From NCBI GenBank assembly GCA_021784845.1, contig JAJYHH010000077.1, forward strand, positions 1-46,585: DNA of 46,585 nt, in the 5' to 3' direction. Shown in pieces: positions 36,213-46,585 of this stretch. Under the pieces are notes generated by a model, which searched no databases, was not told the DNA's origin, and saw only the letters and a list, made by a program, of their open reading frames with translations. This DNA comes from Pseudomonadota bacterium (lineage in GTDB: Bacteria > Pseudomonadota > Gammaproteobacteria > Acidiferrobacterales > Acidiferrobacteraceae). The translations under genes and the position numbers were made by a program. Numbering within the stretch: the first letter of the stretch is position 1; each line of letters starts with the position of its first letter.

Positions 36213-36809
36213 ATGCCGCGGCCACGACGGGGCGAGCGTCGCCAGGACATTCTTCAGGCCCTTGCGCAGCAGCTCGAGGAGGCGCCGGGCGCGCCTGTCA
36301 CGACCGCGGCGCTCGCGCGCGCCGTCGGTGTCTCCGAGGCTGCGCTGTACCGCCATTTCCCGAGCAAGGCGCGCATGTATGACGCGCTTTTTGGCTTTGT
36401 CGAGGAGACGATCTTTAGCCGCATGAACCGCATCTGCGAGGAGCAGCAGGCAGCCGAGTCGCGACTAAAGCAGATGCTGACCCTGTGGCTTGTCTTTGCC
36501 GACAGGAATCACGGGCTTGCCTACCTGCTGCAGGGGGCGGCGCTGGCCGGCGAAGCCGACCGTCTGCGGGAGCGTCTTGCGCAAATCTACGAGCGTTTCG
36601 AGACGCATCTGCGGCAGGTCCTGCGCGACAGTCCGCTGCGCGCCGGGGCGCCGGCGCCAGCGGTCTGCGCACAGCTGCTGCTTGCCTGCGTGGACGGGCG
36701 GGTGGCGCAGGCCGTGCGCGGGCGCTTCCGGCAATCTCCGCTCGACAACTGGGAAGAGCAGTGGCAGGTCCTGCGCGCGGCCTTCTTCGACGGGCCGCCC
36801 GTGCCCTGA
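36213..36809 (+). CDS. slmA: Nucleoid occlusion factor SlmA (TetR family)
   Basis: RRQDILQALAQQLE...VTTAALARAVGVSEAALYRHFPSKARMYDALFGFVEETIFSRMNRI. Confidence 0.92.
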   Translation: MPRPRRGERRQDILQALAQQLEEAPGAPVTTAALARAVGVSEAALYRHFPSKARMYDALFGFVEETIFSRMNRICEEQQAAESRLKQMLTLWLVFADRNHGLAYLLQGAALAGEADRLRERLAQIYERFETHLRQVLRDSPLRAGAPAPAVCAQLLLACVDGRVAQAVRGRFRQSPLDNWEEQWQVLRAAFFDGPPVP

Positions 36810-36820
36810 GGCGGGGTGCG

Positions 36821-37573
36821 CTAGGCTGCGGCAGACCCGCAGACCGGACAGTCCGGATCCCGCTTGCGGCCGATGGTGTGGCTTGCCTGGGCCAGACCAT
36901 CGAATACGAGCAGGGCCCGGGCGAGCGGCTCCTCGATGCCGGCGATCATCTTCAGTGCCGCAAGCGCCTGCAGGCTGCCCATGACGCCGGCGGCGGGCGC
37001 GAAGACCCCCCGTTCGGCACATCGCTCCTCGTCGGCGGAAAAGTCGTCGCCGTAGAGGCAGCGGTAGCACCCGGCCTGCGGTGTCCCGGGGTCTACCACC
37101 AGCAGCTGCCCCTCGAAGCGGATCACCGCGGCGGACACAAGGGGCACCCCTTCCCGGACACAGGCTGCGTTCACCGCAAAACGTGTCGCGAAGTTGTCCG
37201 ATGCGTCGCAGACGAGATCGGCGTGTCTCACCGCCTGCACCAGCGCCTGGCCGGCCAGACGCTCACCGTGGACTGCGATCTCTCCGGGCGCGCAGCGCGC
37301 CAGGGCGCCAGCCGCCGCCACCACCTTCGGTGTACCGATGTCTTCCGGCGTGTAGAGGATCTGCCGGGGCAGATTGGAGGCGCTGACGGTGTCGTTGTCG
37401 GCAAGCGTCAGGCGGCCGATGCCGCTGCGCGCAAGGTAGGTGGCCACCACGCTGCCAAGACCGCCTGCGCCGATGACCAGGACATGCGCACCGCGCACGC
37501 GCTCGACGCCCTCTATACCCATCTGCGGCAGCAGGATGTGGGCGCTGTGATACAAAAGCTCCCGGTCATCCAT
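36821..37573 (-). CDS. moeB: MoeB/ThiF-type adenylyltransferase
   Basis: VLVIGAGGLGSVVATYLARSGIGRLTLADNDTVSASNLPRQILY; CX2C zinc motifs CYRC and CPVC. Confidence 0.9.
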   Translation of the reverse strand: MDDRELLYHSAHILLPQMGIEGVERVRGAHVLVIGAGGLGSVVATYLARSGIGRLTLADNDTVSASNLPRQILYTPEDIGTPKVVAAAGALARCAPGEIAVHGERLAGQALVQAVRHADLVCDASDNFATRFAVNAACVREGVPLVSAAVIRFEGQLLVVDPGTPQAGCYRCLYGDDFSADEERCAERGVFAPAAGVMGSLQALAALKMIAGIEEPLARALLVFDGLAQASHTIGRKRDPDCPVCGSAAA

Positions 37574-38411
37574 GGCGCAGACCTGCGCTGATTCGTTCCC
37601 AGCCTGCATAATCCCTCTTTGTGGCGACATCGCCAAAGCCCGCCTGGGCCAACAGCGCCCGTACGGCGGCACCCTGGCGATTGCCGTGTTCGACGAGCAG
37701 CCGGCCCCCTGGGGCGAGCACGCGCGCCGATTCCGCGATCACGGCGCGCAGATCGCGCAGTCCATCCGGTCCGCCCTCCAGGGCCTGGCGCGGCTCGTGG
37801 CGCAGACCCGCCTCGCCCAGGACCGGATCGCCTTCTTCGACGTAGGGCGGGTTGCTCACCACGAAATGGACCGAGCCGCTCGCGATGGCCGTGCCCCAAT
37901 GGCCCTGCAGGAAGGTCACGGGTAGGCCGTGGCGGCGCGCGTTGCGGCGGGCGATGGCCAGTGCTGCGCCCGAACGGTCGATTGCGACGATTGCCGCGTC
38001 CGGCCGTTCGTGCTGGAGCGCCAGGGCGATGGCGCCGCTGCCCGTGCCGAGATCGAGGACGCGCACCGCAGTGCCTGCGGGTATCCACGCCAGCGCCTGT
38101 TCGACCAGGATCTCTGTTTCGGGCCGTGGCACGAGCACCGCCGGTGACACCCAAAGGGGCAAAGACCAGAACTCCGTCTCGCCCGTGAGGTAGGCCAGGG
38201 GTTCACCCGCCGCGCGGCGCCTGACCAGCTCCTGAAGGCGCGCGACGGTCTGGTCGTCGGCGGGGCTTGCGCCCTGGGCGAGGAGTTTTGCCAGGGGCCA
38301 TTGCAGGACATGACAGGCGAGCTGCCAGATTTCGGGCTGGATACGCTCGCGTTCGGTTCCCGGCGGCCAGTGCGCGCAGGCCTCGCTCAGAATCGTCTGG
38401 ACCGGCTTCAT
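37566..38411 (-). CDS. prmC: Release factor glutamine methyltransferase
   Basis: [30 protein letters not shown] (NPPY). Confidence 0.96.
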   Translation of the reverse strand: MKPVQTILSEACAHWPPGTERERIQPEIWQLACHVLQWPLAKLLAQGASPADDQTVARLQELVRRRAAGEPLAYLTGETEFWSLPLWVSPAVLVPRPETEILVEQALAWIPAGTAVRVLDLGTGSGAIALALQHERPDAAIVAIDRSGAALAIARRNARRHGLPVTFLQGHWGTAIASGSVHFVVSNPPYVEEGDPVLGEAGLRHEPRQALEGGPDGLRDLRAVIAESARVLAPGGRLLVEHGNRQGAAVRALLAQAGFGDVATKRDYAGWERISAGLRHG

Positions 38412-39490
38412 TCCTGGCCGAGGAGTGCCAGCTGTTCGGCCTGGTCTTCGGCGATCAGGGCGTCGAGCAATTCATCCAGGTCCCCCTCCAGCGCGCGCTC
38501 GAGCCGGTAGAGAGTCAGATTGATGCGGTGATCCGTGATGCGTCCCTGGGGGAAATTGTACGTGCGTATGCGTTCCGAACGGTCCCCGCTGCCGACCAGT
38601 TTGCGGCGGGTTGCCGCCTCCTGTTCCTGCTTGGCGCGGGCCTCCCGTTCCTGCAGGCGGGAGGCGAGGATGGACAGCGCCCGCGCCCGGTTTTTGTGCT
38701 GCGAGCGCTCCTCCTGGCATTCGACGACCAGACCCGAAGGGAGATGCGTTATGCGGATCGCCGAGTCGGTCTTGTTCACATGCTGGCCGCCCGCACCCGA
38801 GGCGCGGAAGGTGTCGATCTTCAGGTCGGCGGGATTGATTGCGATCTCGCGTTCTTCGATTTCCGGCATGACCGCCACCGTACAGGCCGATGTGTGAATG
38901 CGCCCCTGCGCCTCGGTGGTGGGCACGCGCTGCACCCGGTGGCCGCCCGACTCGAACTTCAGATGCGAGTAGACGCCGCGTCCGGCGACACGGACGATGA
39001 TCTCCTTGTAACCACCGTGCTCCCCCGGGCTTGCGTGCATGATCTCCATCTGCCAGCCGTGTCGTGCCGCGTAACCGGCATACATGCGATAGAGATCGCC
39101 GGCAAAGAGCGCTGCCTCGTCGCCGCCGGTACCGGCGCGGATTTCCAGAAAGATGTTGCGCTCGTCGTTGGGGTCGCGCGGCAGCAGCAGCCGCTGCAGC
39201 TGCGTCTCATGCTCCTCCTGCAGTGTGCGCAGGCGGGCGATTTCGTCGCCGGCCATGGCGCGCACGACGGGATCGGCATCCTCCAGCAGGGATTGCGTCG
39301 CCGCCAGTTCGCTCACGGTATGCCGCCATTGCTGGAACCGTTCGACCACCGGACTCAGTTCGGCGCGCTCGCGCGACAGCCGCCGGAACCGCTCCTGATC
39401 GCGGGTGACGGCGGGGTCCGAGAGTTCGGCTGTGGTTTCCTCAAACCGGACGACGAGGTGGTCCAGTTTGGTGGCGATCGAAGGGTGCAT
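38408..39490 (-). CDS. prfA: Peptide chain release factor 1
   Basis: [46 protein letters not shown] (GGQ motif). Confidence 0.98.
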   Translation of the reverse strand: MHPSIATKLDHLVVRFEETTAELSDPAVTRDQERFRRLSRERAELSPVVERFQQWRHTVSELAATQSLLEDADPVVRAMAGDEIARLRTLQEEHETQLQRLLLPRDPNDERNIFLEIRAGTGGDEAALFAGDLYRMYAGYAARHGWQMEIMHASPGEHGGYKEIIVRVAGRGVYSHLKFESGGHRVQRVPTTEAQGRIHTSACTVAVMPEIEEREIAINPADLKIDTFRASGAGGQHVNKTDSAIRITHLPSGLVVECQEERSQHKNRARALSILASRLQEREARAKQEQEAATRRKLVGSGDRSERIRTYNFPQGRITDHRINLTLYRLERALEGDLDELLDALIAEDQAEQLALLGQE

Positions 39491-39492
39491 GG

Positions 39493-40749
39493 TCAGGGTT
39501 TCTCGTCGAGCCGGAACAACAGGCGGGCTGCGGCCAGCAGATCGACATCCCCGGCCGCATCGGCGGCACGCAATGCCGTACTCGGGGTGTGTGTGAATTT
39601 ATTGGTCAGATTGTGGGCAAAGCGCAGCAGGACATCGGCTGGCTGTTCGCCGCGCTCGAGGGCTCTCTGTGCCCGGTTGAGTTCCGCATCACGGATCGAC
39701 TCGGTGACCGTGCGCAAGGCGCGGATGGTCGGCACCGAATCCAGCGACCGGATCCAGCGCATGAATTCGACGACCTCCCCGTCGATGATCACTTCCGCGT
39801 CGCGGGCCGCTTCCTGCCGCGACTGCATGTTCTCCTCGATGACCCCTTTCAGCTCATCGATGGTGTAGAGATACACATCGTTCAGGTTGCCGACTTCGGG
39901 CTCGATGTCGCGGGGTACGGCCAGGTCGACGAGGAACATCGGCCGGTGTCTGCGCATTTTGATGGCCCGCTCGACGGCGCCCTTGCCGAGGATGGGCAGC
40001 AGGCTCGCGGTGCAGGAGATGACGATATCGGCGCTCGCCAGAAGCTCTGGCACCTCGGTAAGCGAGATGCCGTGCCCGCCATAGACCTCGGCGAGCGCAT
40101 CGGCCCGTTCGCGGGTGCGGTTGGCAACGACCAGACGCGTGATGCCCTGCTCTTTCAGGTGGCGGGCGACCAGCTCGATCATTTCGCCGGCGCCAATCAG
40201 CATGACCGTCTGCTGCGCGAGATCGTTGAAGATGCGACGGGCAAGGCTCACCGCCGCGAATGCCACCGAAACGGGGTTTGCGCCGATCGCCGTGTCAGTG
40301 CGTACCTGCTTGGCCACCGAGAACGTGCGCTCGAACAGGCGGTTTAGCATCTTGCCCGTGGTGCCGGCCCGGCGGGCGGCCGCAAACGCGTTTTTCATCT
40401 GCCCGAGGATCTGGGGCTCGCCGAGGACCAGTGAATCGAGGCCGGATGCGACGCGGAACGCGTGCTGCACCGCTGCGCGTCCGGCGTGGATGTAGAGGTG
40501 GGGGCGCAACAGGCGGTTTTGCAGGCTGCGGTAGTCGCACAGCCAGTCGATCAGATGATCGGGTGATTCATGTTCGATGCGGCAGTAGATTTCGGTTCGA
40601 TTGCAGGTCGACAGGATGGTCGCCTCGCCGGCGCCATGGTGCGCGACATCCTGCAGGGCCTCGGGCAGGGTCTGCGGGTCGAATGCGGCCCGTTCCCGCA
40701 GGGTGAGCGGCGCGGTCTTGTGGTTAATTCCGAAGGCGACGAGATGCAT
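39493..40749 (-). CDS. hemA: Glutamyl-tRNA reductase
   Basis: [49 protein letters not shown]. Confidence 0.98.
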   Translation of the reverse strand: MHLVAFGINHKTAPLTLRERAAFDPQTLPEALQDVAHHGAGEATILSTCNRTEIYCRIEHESPDHLIDWLCDYRSLQNRLLRPHLYIHAGRAAVQHAFRVASGLDSLVLGEPQILGQMKNAFAAARRAGTTGKMLNRLFERTFSVAKQVRTDTAIGANPVSVAFAAVSLARRIFNDLAQQTVMLIGAGEMIELVARHLKEQGITRLVVANRTRERADALAEVYGGHGISLTEVPELLASADIVISCTASLLPILGKGAVERAIKMRRHRPMFLVDLAVPRDIEPEVGNLNDVYLYTIDELKGVIEENMQSRQEAARDAEVIIDGEVVEFMRWIRSLDSVPTIRALRTVTESIRDAELNRAQRALERGEQPADVLLRFAHNLTNKFTHTPSTALRAADAAGDVDLLAAARLLFRLDEKP

Positions 40750-42253
40750 AGTCTGTGAATCGGGACCCGGTTCGCCACAGCCAGATTATCCAGGCGGCTT
40801 CGATCATGAAGACGATTGCCACGCCAGCCGCCGTCGGCGAGTAAAGCGGCCCACCCCAACCGATGAGCCCCAAGGCGATATCAATCGGCACCAGCAAAAC
40901 GAGGCTCAAGGATACCACAATCGGCGGAAGTTGATGGCTGCGCGAAGTCAAAGCCCCTACTCCGCCCAGGCCGAGCAGGGCGCCGACGACGAGATCCGTC
41001 ATGCCGGTGTGCAAAATGAGCCAAAGCCCTGCCCCGCCCAAAGCCGTCCAGACGAGAGGGCGGCCGCCGCGTGCCGCGGGCACCGTCAGCAGGCTCTGCC
41101 CCAGCCGGTACTGCAAACTTTCGAAGGCGCTTGCGATGAGCAGTAAAAGGCTTGTGACGAACAGCGGCCGCACGACCGTCAACCCGAGCGCCTGCCCAAG
41201 CCCCCCGAGACCTTGGGCCGCGCTGCCAAGCAGCGCCACGGGCCCGGGATTGCTGGCGTAGAACTGGTGCCAGGCCGCCCGATCGGGCCAGGCGCTGAGG
41301 GCGCCGAGGAGAACCAGGACGGCGGCCGCTCCTTCGGCGATGGACAGGCCGTAGCGCGCCGCCAGTGACGGTGTGTCCAGACGGTCGCGGCTCAAGGGTG
41401 CCCATGCGGCGCCAAACGGCAGGGCGGTGGCAAGCAGGGGGAGGGCAGCACCCATGCCATGCGGGGGCAGCCGCGGCACGACGATCGCGGGGTGAAGGAT
41501 GGCGGCGCCCGCCAGCGCGCCGACGGCCGCCAGGATCAGGACCAGGACGCCGACCGTGCCAGTGGGCGGGTCGGGCGTCAGGGTGCGCTGACGGGTGCGT
41601 CTGAGCCAGAGGACGCAAAAGAGGGCGTAAAAGACGAGCGCGCCGGAGTCGACCGTCAGATGCCAGGGGCCAAGTGATCCGCGTATGGGCCCCTGGATGG
41701 CAAACGGCAGGAGCCGGCCGGCCACCGCGGATGACAGGGCGACGGCGAGGAGGCCCAAGACGCCGATGGCCTGTTCGAGAGGTCCTTTGGTCAGCCAGCT
41801 GTTTACGGGTTTGGCCAGCACATAGAGCATGGCAAAACCAAAGAGTGCGGCGGGGTGGGCCGCCGCCAGACCGGCCCAGAGCAGGGCCAGCACCGCCGCC
41901 GTGAAGAGCTGGTAGCCGCGGTCGACAAACAGACTCCCCGCGCGCGGTGCCGCCGGGCGCGACCGCGCCACGAGCATCAGGGCGCCGACTGTGGTGCTGG
42001 TCAGGAGAATCCACAGAAACACCGGGGCCCAGCCATAGCGGATGGCAAACACGGTCCCGGCCAGCGCAAGCGGCGTACCGAGCGTGCCCAGGCGACTGGC
42101 GAGCGAGAGGGTGGTCTGCGACCAAGATGCCTTGACTGTGCCGCCTGTATTATACTCAGCATCGCCCAGTACCGCGGCCACGAGGCGGCCAAGGTAGCGC
42201 AGCCCAAACAGCAGCACGAGCGCGGCGACGACAGGCAGTACGACCAGATTCAT
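40724..42253 (-). CDS. Divergent CstA-like (carbon-starvation/peptide transporter family) membrane protein
   Basis: Many TM helices; AIRYGWAPVFLWILLTSTTVGALMLVARS and SIAEGAAAVLVLLGAL resemble CstA blocks; SD GGGAGG 7 nt before ATG at 42253. Confidence 0.55.
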   Translation of the reverse strand: MNLVVLPVVAALVLLFGLRYLGRLVAAVLGDAEYNTGGTVKASWSQTTLSLASRLGTLGTPLALAGTVFAIRYGWAPVFLWILLTSTTVGALMLVARSRPAAPRAGSLFVDRGYQLFTAAVLALLWAGLAAAHPAALFGFAMLYVLAKPVNSWLTKGPLEQAIGVLGLLAVALSSAVAGRLLPFAIQGPIRGSLGPWHLTVDSGALVFYALFCVLWLRRTRQRTLTPDPPTGTVGVLVLILAAVGALAGAAILHPAIVVPRLPPHGMGAALPLLATALPFGAAWAPLSRDRLDTPSLAARYGLSIAEGAAAVLVLLGALSAWPDRAAWHQFYASNPGPVALLGSAAQGLGGLGQALGLTVVRPLFVTSLLLLIASAFESLQYRLGQSLLTVPAARGGRPLVWTALGGAGLWLILHTGMTDLVVGALLGLGGVGALTSRSHQLPPIVVSLSLVLLVPIDIALGLIGWGGPLYSPTAAGVAIVFMIEAAWIIWLWRTGSRFTDYASRRLRN

Positions 42254-42332
42254 GAGGGAGCCTCCCATTATCGTTAACAGCATAGACGCCCGCGCGGCTG
42301 CAGCCGAGTGGGTCGACCGGAGCTCCATAAAA

Positions 42333-44036
42333 ATGCGCCGCCTGCGGTTTCTGGCCTGGATGATGGTGGCAGCCCTGGCGGGCTGCGCGGGGACGCCGGT
42401 CCGCGTGACGCCGCCGCCTGTTACGCCACCTGTCGCGCGGACCTCTGTGCGCGCGCACCTTCTGTATCACGTGCTGGTCGGCGATATGGCCGGACAGCAG
42501 GGACGCCTTGGGGTGGCGGCCGCGGCCTTCGGCAAGGCGGCCCAGGAAAGTGGCGATAAAAACCTCGCCCGCCGCTCTGCTTTGCTTGCCCTGTATGCGC
42601 ATCATTACCGCGAAGGCGAGCGGCTGGCGCGCCTGTGGCGGCAGGCCGATCCGCAAAGCGCCAGTGCCCTCGAGGCGCTGGGCGACGCCGAGGTCGGTCA
42701 GGGCCTGGTGGCGCGGGCCGAACAACATTTTGAACAGGCGCTTGCCCGTGTCACCAGCGAAGCAGGCGGGGGCGGCCGGGCGTTTGCCTTCGAACAGATC
42801 GCGGCCTTGCTGTGGCGGCAGGCGCCAGACAGGAGCGTGCTGACGGTGATGCAGGTCGTCACCGGCAAATATCCCCGTGACCCGGTTGGCCGTTATGTGC
42901 TCGCCGATCTGGCCCGCCGCCGTGGCCATCTCGGTCTGGCCGGGCGCGCCGTGGATCAGGCGCTGGTCCTGAAGCCGCACTGGGAGGATGCAGCGGTCCT
43001 CAAGGCGCGCATCCTGTGGACCCATGACCCCCGGCTTTCGCTCGCCTTCAGCAAGCAGTTTCTGGCTGCCAATGCGGATGCGACACGGCTGCGTCTCGAT
43101 TACGCCCGACGGCTGGTGTCGCTGCAGTACTGGCGCAAGGCGCTGGCGCAGTTCGAGGTGATCGCCGAGGCGACACCGAATGATCCGCAGGTGCTCTACG
43201 CCACGAGTCTCGTGGCACTCAAAACCGGTGATCTTCTTCTGGCTCACGCCGATCTCAAGCGTGTGATTACCCTGGCGCCCGGGAATGCGCATGCGCGGCT
43301 CTATCTGGGCGAGATCGCCGAGCGCGCCCATCGCTACCGGGCGGCGGCGCGCTGGTACCGCGGTGTCGGGGCCCCGTACCAGTTTGCCGCGCAGGTGCGT
43401 CTGGCCCTGCTGCCCTTCTATCAGCACCGGCCACAGGCGAGTCTGGCGCAACTGGCGCGCCTGACGGCCGGCGATGACGACCAGGTGATCACGCTTGCGC
43501 TGGCGCGCGACCGGGTGCTCGGGCGGCTGCACCGCTATGCCGATGCCATCGCGGTGTTGAACCAGGCGCTGGCGCGCGTCCAGCATACCGGCGCCCTGCT
43601 CTATGCGCGCGCGCTCGACGAGGAGCGGCTCCATCATGTGTCTGCGGCGATTGCGGATCTGCGCGGCCTGCTCGTCCGCCGGCCTGATAACCCGATGGTC
43701 CTGAATGCGCTCGGCTACACGCTGGTGTCCCACAAGCGGCACAGACAGCAGGGCCTTGCGCTGGTGCGCAAGGCCCTGTCGCTGGATCCGGGCAACCCCT
43801 ATATCCTGGACAGCGTGGGCTGGGCTTACTTCATGTTGGGTCAGCCGTCTCTGGCGTTACCCTATCTGCATCACGCCTACCAGCTGTCCCATGACGGCAC
43901 GGTGGCGGCGCACCTGGGCCGGGCCCTGTGGGCGGTGGGCGATCATGACGCGGCGCGCGCGCTATGGCATCAGGCGGCGCGTGCCCATCCCCATAATGTG
44001 CATCTGCAGCGTGCGCTGGCGAGGCACGTTTCGTGA
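42333..44036 (+). CDS. TPR-repeat lipoprotein
   Basis: MRRLRFLAWMMVAALAGCAG lipobox; repeated TPR-like helices, RRPDNPMVLNALGYTLVSHKR...ALSLDPGNPYILDSVGWAYFMLGQ; directly upstream of lolB. Confidence 0.92.
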   Translation: MRRLRFLAWMMVAALAGCAGTPVRVTPPPVTPPVARTSVRAHLLYHVLVGDMAGQQGRLGVAAAAFGKAAQESGDKNLARRSALLALYAHHYREGERLARLWRQADPQSASALEALGDAEVGQGLVARAEQHFEQALARVTSEAGGGGRAFAFEQIAALLWRQAPDRSVLTVMQVVTGKYPRDPVGRYVLADLARRRGHLGLAGRAVDQALVLKPHWEDAAVLKARILWTHDPRLSLAFSKQFLAANADATRLRLDYARRLVSLQYWRKALAQFEVIAEATPNDPQVLYATSLVALKTGDLLLAHADLKRVITLAPGNAHARLYLGEIAERAHRYRAAARWYRGVGAPYQFAAQVRLALLPFYQHRPQASLAQLARLTAGDDDQVITLALARDRVLGRLHRYADAIAVLNQALARVQHTGALLYARALDEERLHHVSAAIADLRGLLVRRPDNPMVLNALGYTLVSHKRHRQQGLALVRKALSLDPGNPYILDSVGWAYFMLGQPSLALPYLHHAYQLSHDGTVAAHLGRALWAVGDHDAARALWHQAARAHPHNVHLQRALARHVS

Positions 44037-44650
44037 AACGCTGGCTGCTTGCGGGCTGTGTGGCGTTGCTGGCCGGATGCGCCACCCTGCCGCCGGCTGC
44101 CCCCGTTGCGCATCCGCAGGCCATCTGGCGCGCGCATCTGCGACACCTTGCGGCGGTGCGCCGCTATGCGCTGCGGGCTGCCGTGGCCGTGCGCGCGCGG
44201 GGTCACGGTGGCAGCCTCCATCTGCACTGGCAAGAGCGGGGGGCGGCCATGGAAATGGCCGGTTACGGACCGCTCGGGGGGCTCGTGTTCCGCTTGCGCG
44301 CCGACCGCGCGGGTGCCGTGCTGGCAACCGGCAGGGGCAGCCGCCGGGCGGCCGACGCCGGTCGTCTGCTTGCCCGCCTGACCGGCTGGCATCTGCCCGT
44401 AGGCGGTCTGCGCTACTGGGTTCTGGGCGAGCCCCGCCCGGGCGGCGGCTACACCTATGCGCTGGATCGTGCGGGCCTGCTGCGTCACCTCCGGCAGGCG
44501 GGATGGGTTGTCACCTATCCGCGTTACCGGCAGACCGCGCTTGGGCTTTTGCCGGTGCGGGTGGATCTGCGCCGCGCCGCGGGCCATGGCGCGCCCACCC
44601 TGTATATCCGCATGCATATCAGCCGCTGGTCCCGGGGAGCACGTGAATAG
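44033..44650 (+). CDS. lolB: Outer-membrane lipoprotein localisation protein LolB
   Basis: MKRWLLAGCVALLAGCATLPP lipobox; position between TPR lipoprotein and ispE; LTGWHLPVGGLRYWVLGEPRPG motif. Confidence 0.92.
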   Translation: MKRWLLAGCVALLAGCATLPPAAPVAHPQAIWRAHLRHLAAVRRYALRAAVAVRARGHGGSLHLHWQERGAAMEMAGYGPLGGLVFRLRADRAGAVLATGRGSRRAADAGRLLARLTGWHLPVGGLRYWVLGEPRPGGGYTYALDRAGLLRHLRQAGWVVTYPRYRQTALGLLPVRVDLRRAAGHGAPTLYIRMHISRWSRGARE

Positions 44651-45482
44651 TCCACACATATGGCCGGCGCCGGCCAAACTCAACCTGTTTTTGCATGTCA
44701 CCGGACGGCGGGCGGACGGCTACCATCTCTTGCAGACGGTGTTCCAGTTCATTGACTGGCAGGACGATCTCGAATTCACGGTGACTCATGACGGCGTCAT
44801 CGATCGCGCGCAGGATGTGGCCGGTGTCGATGGTGCGCAGGATCTCACCGTGCGGGCGGCCCGCCTGCTGCAGCAGACAGCGGGCGTCTCGCGGGGAGTG
44901 CGGATCAGGCTGACCAAGCGGTTGCCCATCGGCGGTGGTATCGGCGGGGGGAGCTCGGATGCCGCCACCACGCTGCTTGCTTTAAACCACCTGTGGGGCG
45001 TCCACATGCCCCGTCAGCAGCTTGCGCGTCTTGGGCTTGCGCTGGGTGCTGATGTCCCGGTCTTCGTGTCCGGCCATGCCGCGTGGGCAGAAGGGGTCGG
45101 CGAAGAGCTCGCGCCGATCGACTTGCCGGAACCCTGGTATGTCGTCGTCGCCCCGCCGGTGACGGTTTTGACCCGGGAGGTCTTTGCCGCGCTTGATTTG
45201 ACAGGGCTTGCGCCGCCTATCACAATACGCGACTTTCGCGCGGGGCTGGGACGAAACGATCTTGCCGCCATCGTGCGCCGCCGCCATCCTGAAGTCGATC
45301 GCGCCTGGCAGTGGCTCAGTCAGTACGGGGCCGTGCGCATGACGGGATCCGGGGCCTGCGTGTTCCTGGAGGTGGCCGATCCCGAACAGGGCCGGCAGAT
45401 CGTGGCCGAGTGTCCGCCGGGACATCGCTGTGCGCTGGCCCGCGGGTTGAATCGCCATCCGGTGCATGCGTACCTTGGGTAA
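44643..45482 (+). CDS. ispE: 4-diphosphocytidyl-2-C-methyl-D-erythritol kinase
   Basis: GTG start; WPAPAKLNLFLHVTGRRADGYHLLQTVFQFIDW; KRLPIGGGIGGGSSDAATTLLALN. Confidence 0.97.
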   Translation: MNSPHIWPAPAKLNLFLHVTGRRADGYHLLQTVFQFIDWQDDLEFTVTHDGVIDRAQDVAGVDGAQDLTVRAARLLQQTAGVSRGVRIRLTKRLPIGGGIGGGSSDAATTLLALNHLWGVHMPRQQLARLGLALGADVPVFVSGHAAWAEGVGEELAPIDLPEPWYVVVAPPVTVLTREVFAALDLTGLAPPITIRDFRAGLGRNDLAAIVRRRHPEVDRAWQWLSQYGAVRMTGSGACVFLEVADPEQGRQIVAECPPGHRCALARGLNRHPVHAYLG

Positions 45483-45496
45483 GGCTGCTGCTCTAT

Positions 45497-45571
45497 TGGG
45501 GTGTCGCCAAGCGGTAAGGCACCGGATTTTGATTCCGGCATTCCCAGGTTCGAATCCTGGCACCCCAGCCA
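45497..45571 (+). tRNA. tRNA-Gln (anticodon UUG), CCA encoded
   Basis: TGGGGTG/CACCCCA acceptor stem, CCGGA-TTTTGAT-TCCGG anticodon arm, CCAGG-TTCGAAT-CCTGG T-arm, terminal GCCA. Confidence 0.97.
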
Positions 45572-45614
45572 CATTCTGCGCCGTGGGGCGCTTTCCGAGA
45601 GGGACGAGGTAGCC

Positions 45615-46565
45615 GTGCCGGCAGATAACGTGATGGTATTCACTGGCAACGCGAACCCGGCGCTCGCCGAGTCTGTGGTCCGGCATCTGGGTATTCCGCT
45701 TGGCAAGGCGCACGTGGGGCGCTTCAGCGACGGCGAGATTTCGGTCGAGATCATGGAGAACGTCCGTGGGCGGGACGTTTTTCTGCTGCAGCCGACGTGC
45801 GCGCCGAGCAACGACAATCTGATGGAGTTGCTCATTCTGATCGATGCCGTCAAGCGGTCGTCGGCCCGCCGCATCACGGCGGTCATCCCGTATTATGGTT
45901 ATGCGCGTCAGGATCGCCGGCCGCGCACGGCGCGGGTGGCGATCGCCGCCAAGCTGGTTGCCGACATGGTGAGCGGCGCCGGTGCCCACCGGGTTCTGAC
46001 CATGGATCTTCACGCCGACCAGATCCAGGGATTTTTCAGCATTCCGACGGACAACATTTATGCAGGGCCGGTTCTGCTCGGTGATATCTGGCGTCACCTG
46101 CCCGAGAACCTGCTGGTGGTCTCGCCGGATGTGGGCGGTGTCGTGCGGGCGCGTGCGCTTGCCAAGCATCTGGAAGCGGGCCTTGCCATCATCGACAAAA
46201 GGCGCCCTCGCCCGAATGAGGCGAAGGTCATGCATATCATTGGCGAAGTCGAGGGGCGTTCCTGCATCCTCATGGACGATCTCGTCGACACCGCCAACAC
46301 GTTGTGTGAGGCGGCCGCCGCCTTGAAGGCGAACGGTGCGCGGAAAGTGGTCGCCTACTGCACCCACCCCGTGCTGTCCGGGCGGGCGGTGGAGCGGATC
46401 CGCGACTCGGTGCTCGACGAGCTCGTCGTGACCGACACCATTCCATTGAACGAGCAGGCGCGGGCCTGCAGCAAGATCCGGCAGCTGAGCGTAGCCGAGC
46501 TGCTGGCGGAAACCATAAGGCGCATTGCGGACGAAGATTCCGTCAGTTCGCTCTTTATGGATTGA
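45615..46565 (+). CDS. prs: Ribose-phosphate pyrophosphokinase
   Basis: [62 protein letters not shown] 45615 (or ATG 45633) start; track start 45501 lies within the tRNA and is spurious. Confidence 0.97.
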   Translation: MPADNVMVFTGNANPALAESVVRHLGIPLGKAHVGRFSDGEISVEIMENVRGRDVFLLQPTCAPSNDNLMELLILIDAVKRSSARRITAVIPYYGYARQDRRPRTARVAIAAKLVADMVSGAGAHRVLTMDLHADQIQGFFSIPTDNIYAGPVLLGDIWRHLPENLLVVSPDVGGVVRARALAKHLEAGLAIIDKRRPRPNEAKVMHIIGEVEGRSCILMDDLVDTANTLCEAAAALKANGARKVVAYCTHPVLSGRAVERIRDSVLDELVVTDTIPLNEQARACSKIRQLSVAELLAETIRRIADEDSVSSLFMD

Positions 46566-46585
46566 TCGACCTTCGGGTCTGTGGG

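Noticed and set aside
38267-39868. 533-aa + strand ORF
   Set aside because: Antisense to prfA, hemA and prmC.
42156-43742. 528-aa - strand ORF
   Set aside because: Antisense to the TPR lipoprotein.
45501-45614. N-terminal extension of prs through the tRNA
   Set aside because: Encodes the tRNA-Gln sequence; the real start is GTG 45615 or ATG 45633.
44982-46367. 461-aa - strand ORF
   Set aside because: Antisense to ispE, tRNA-Gln and prs.

Overview
The window is a GC-rich, densely coded gammaproteobacterial chromosome segment, mostly housekeeping genes. The neighbourhood suggests a sulfur- or iron-oxidising chemolithotroph, but that is inference. Recognisable blocks, left to right: (1) a minus-strand cluster of Gld-like ABC exporter genes, DUF4340-like, mutM and a truncated dynamin-like GTPase; (2) a 2Fe-2S/NAD(P)H reductase and a CDF metal transporter; (3) hemCDXY; (4) a thioredoxin-like / DsrE / porin / DsrE cassette; (5) rlmJ, a MazG-like gene and argH; (6) an AlgZ/AlgR-like two-component pair; (7) purT, two Slp lipoproteins, and lon coupled to a zinc-ribbon protein; (8) cyaY, a saccharopine-dehydrogenase-like gene, lptM, lysA, dapF, DUF484 and xerC; (9) hslVU and hsp20; (10) argB, slmA, moeB/thiF-like, prmC, prfA, hemA; (11) a highly divergent CstA-like membrane protein; (12) a TPR lipoprotein, lolB, ispE, tRNA-Gln(UUG) and prs. 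No CRISPR array, transposon, prophage or rRNA was seen. The strongest candidates for something undescribed are the secreted DsrE/porin/thioredoxin cassette (about 12.5-15.5 kb), a putative small RNA with a terminator and a loop-exposed anti-Shine-Dalgarno-like stretch upstream of the AlgZ-like kinase (about 18.75-18.85 kb), the Lon/zinc-ribbon pair behind a near-consensus sigma-32 promoter, the degenerate CstA homologue overlapping hemA, and a long structured hairpin next to a perfect AT palindrome at 6.27-6.37 kb. All functional assignments come from reading sequence and motifs; no database search was run.
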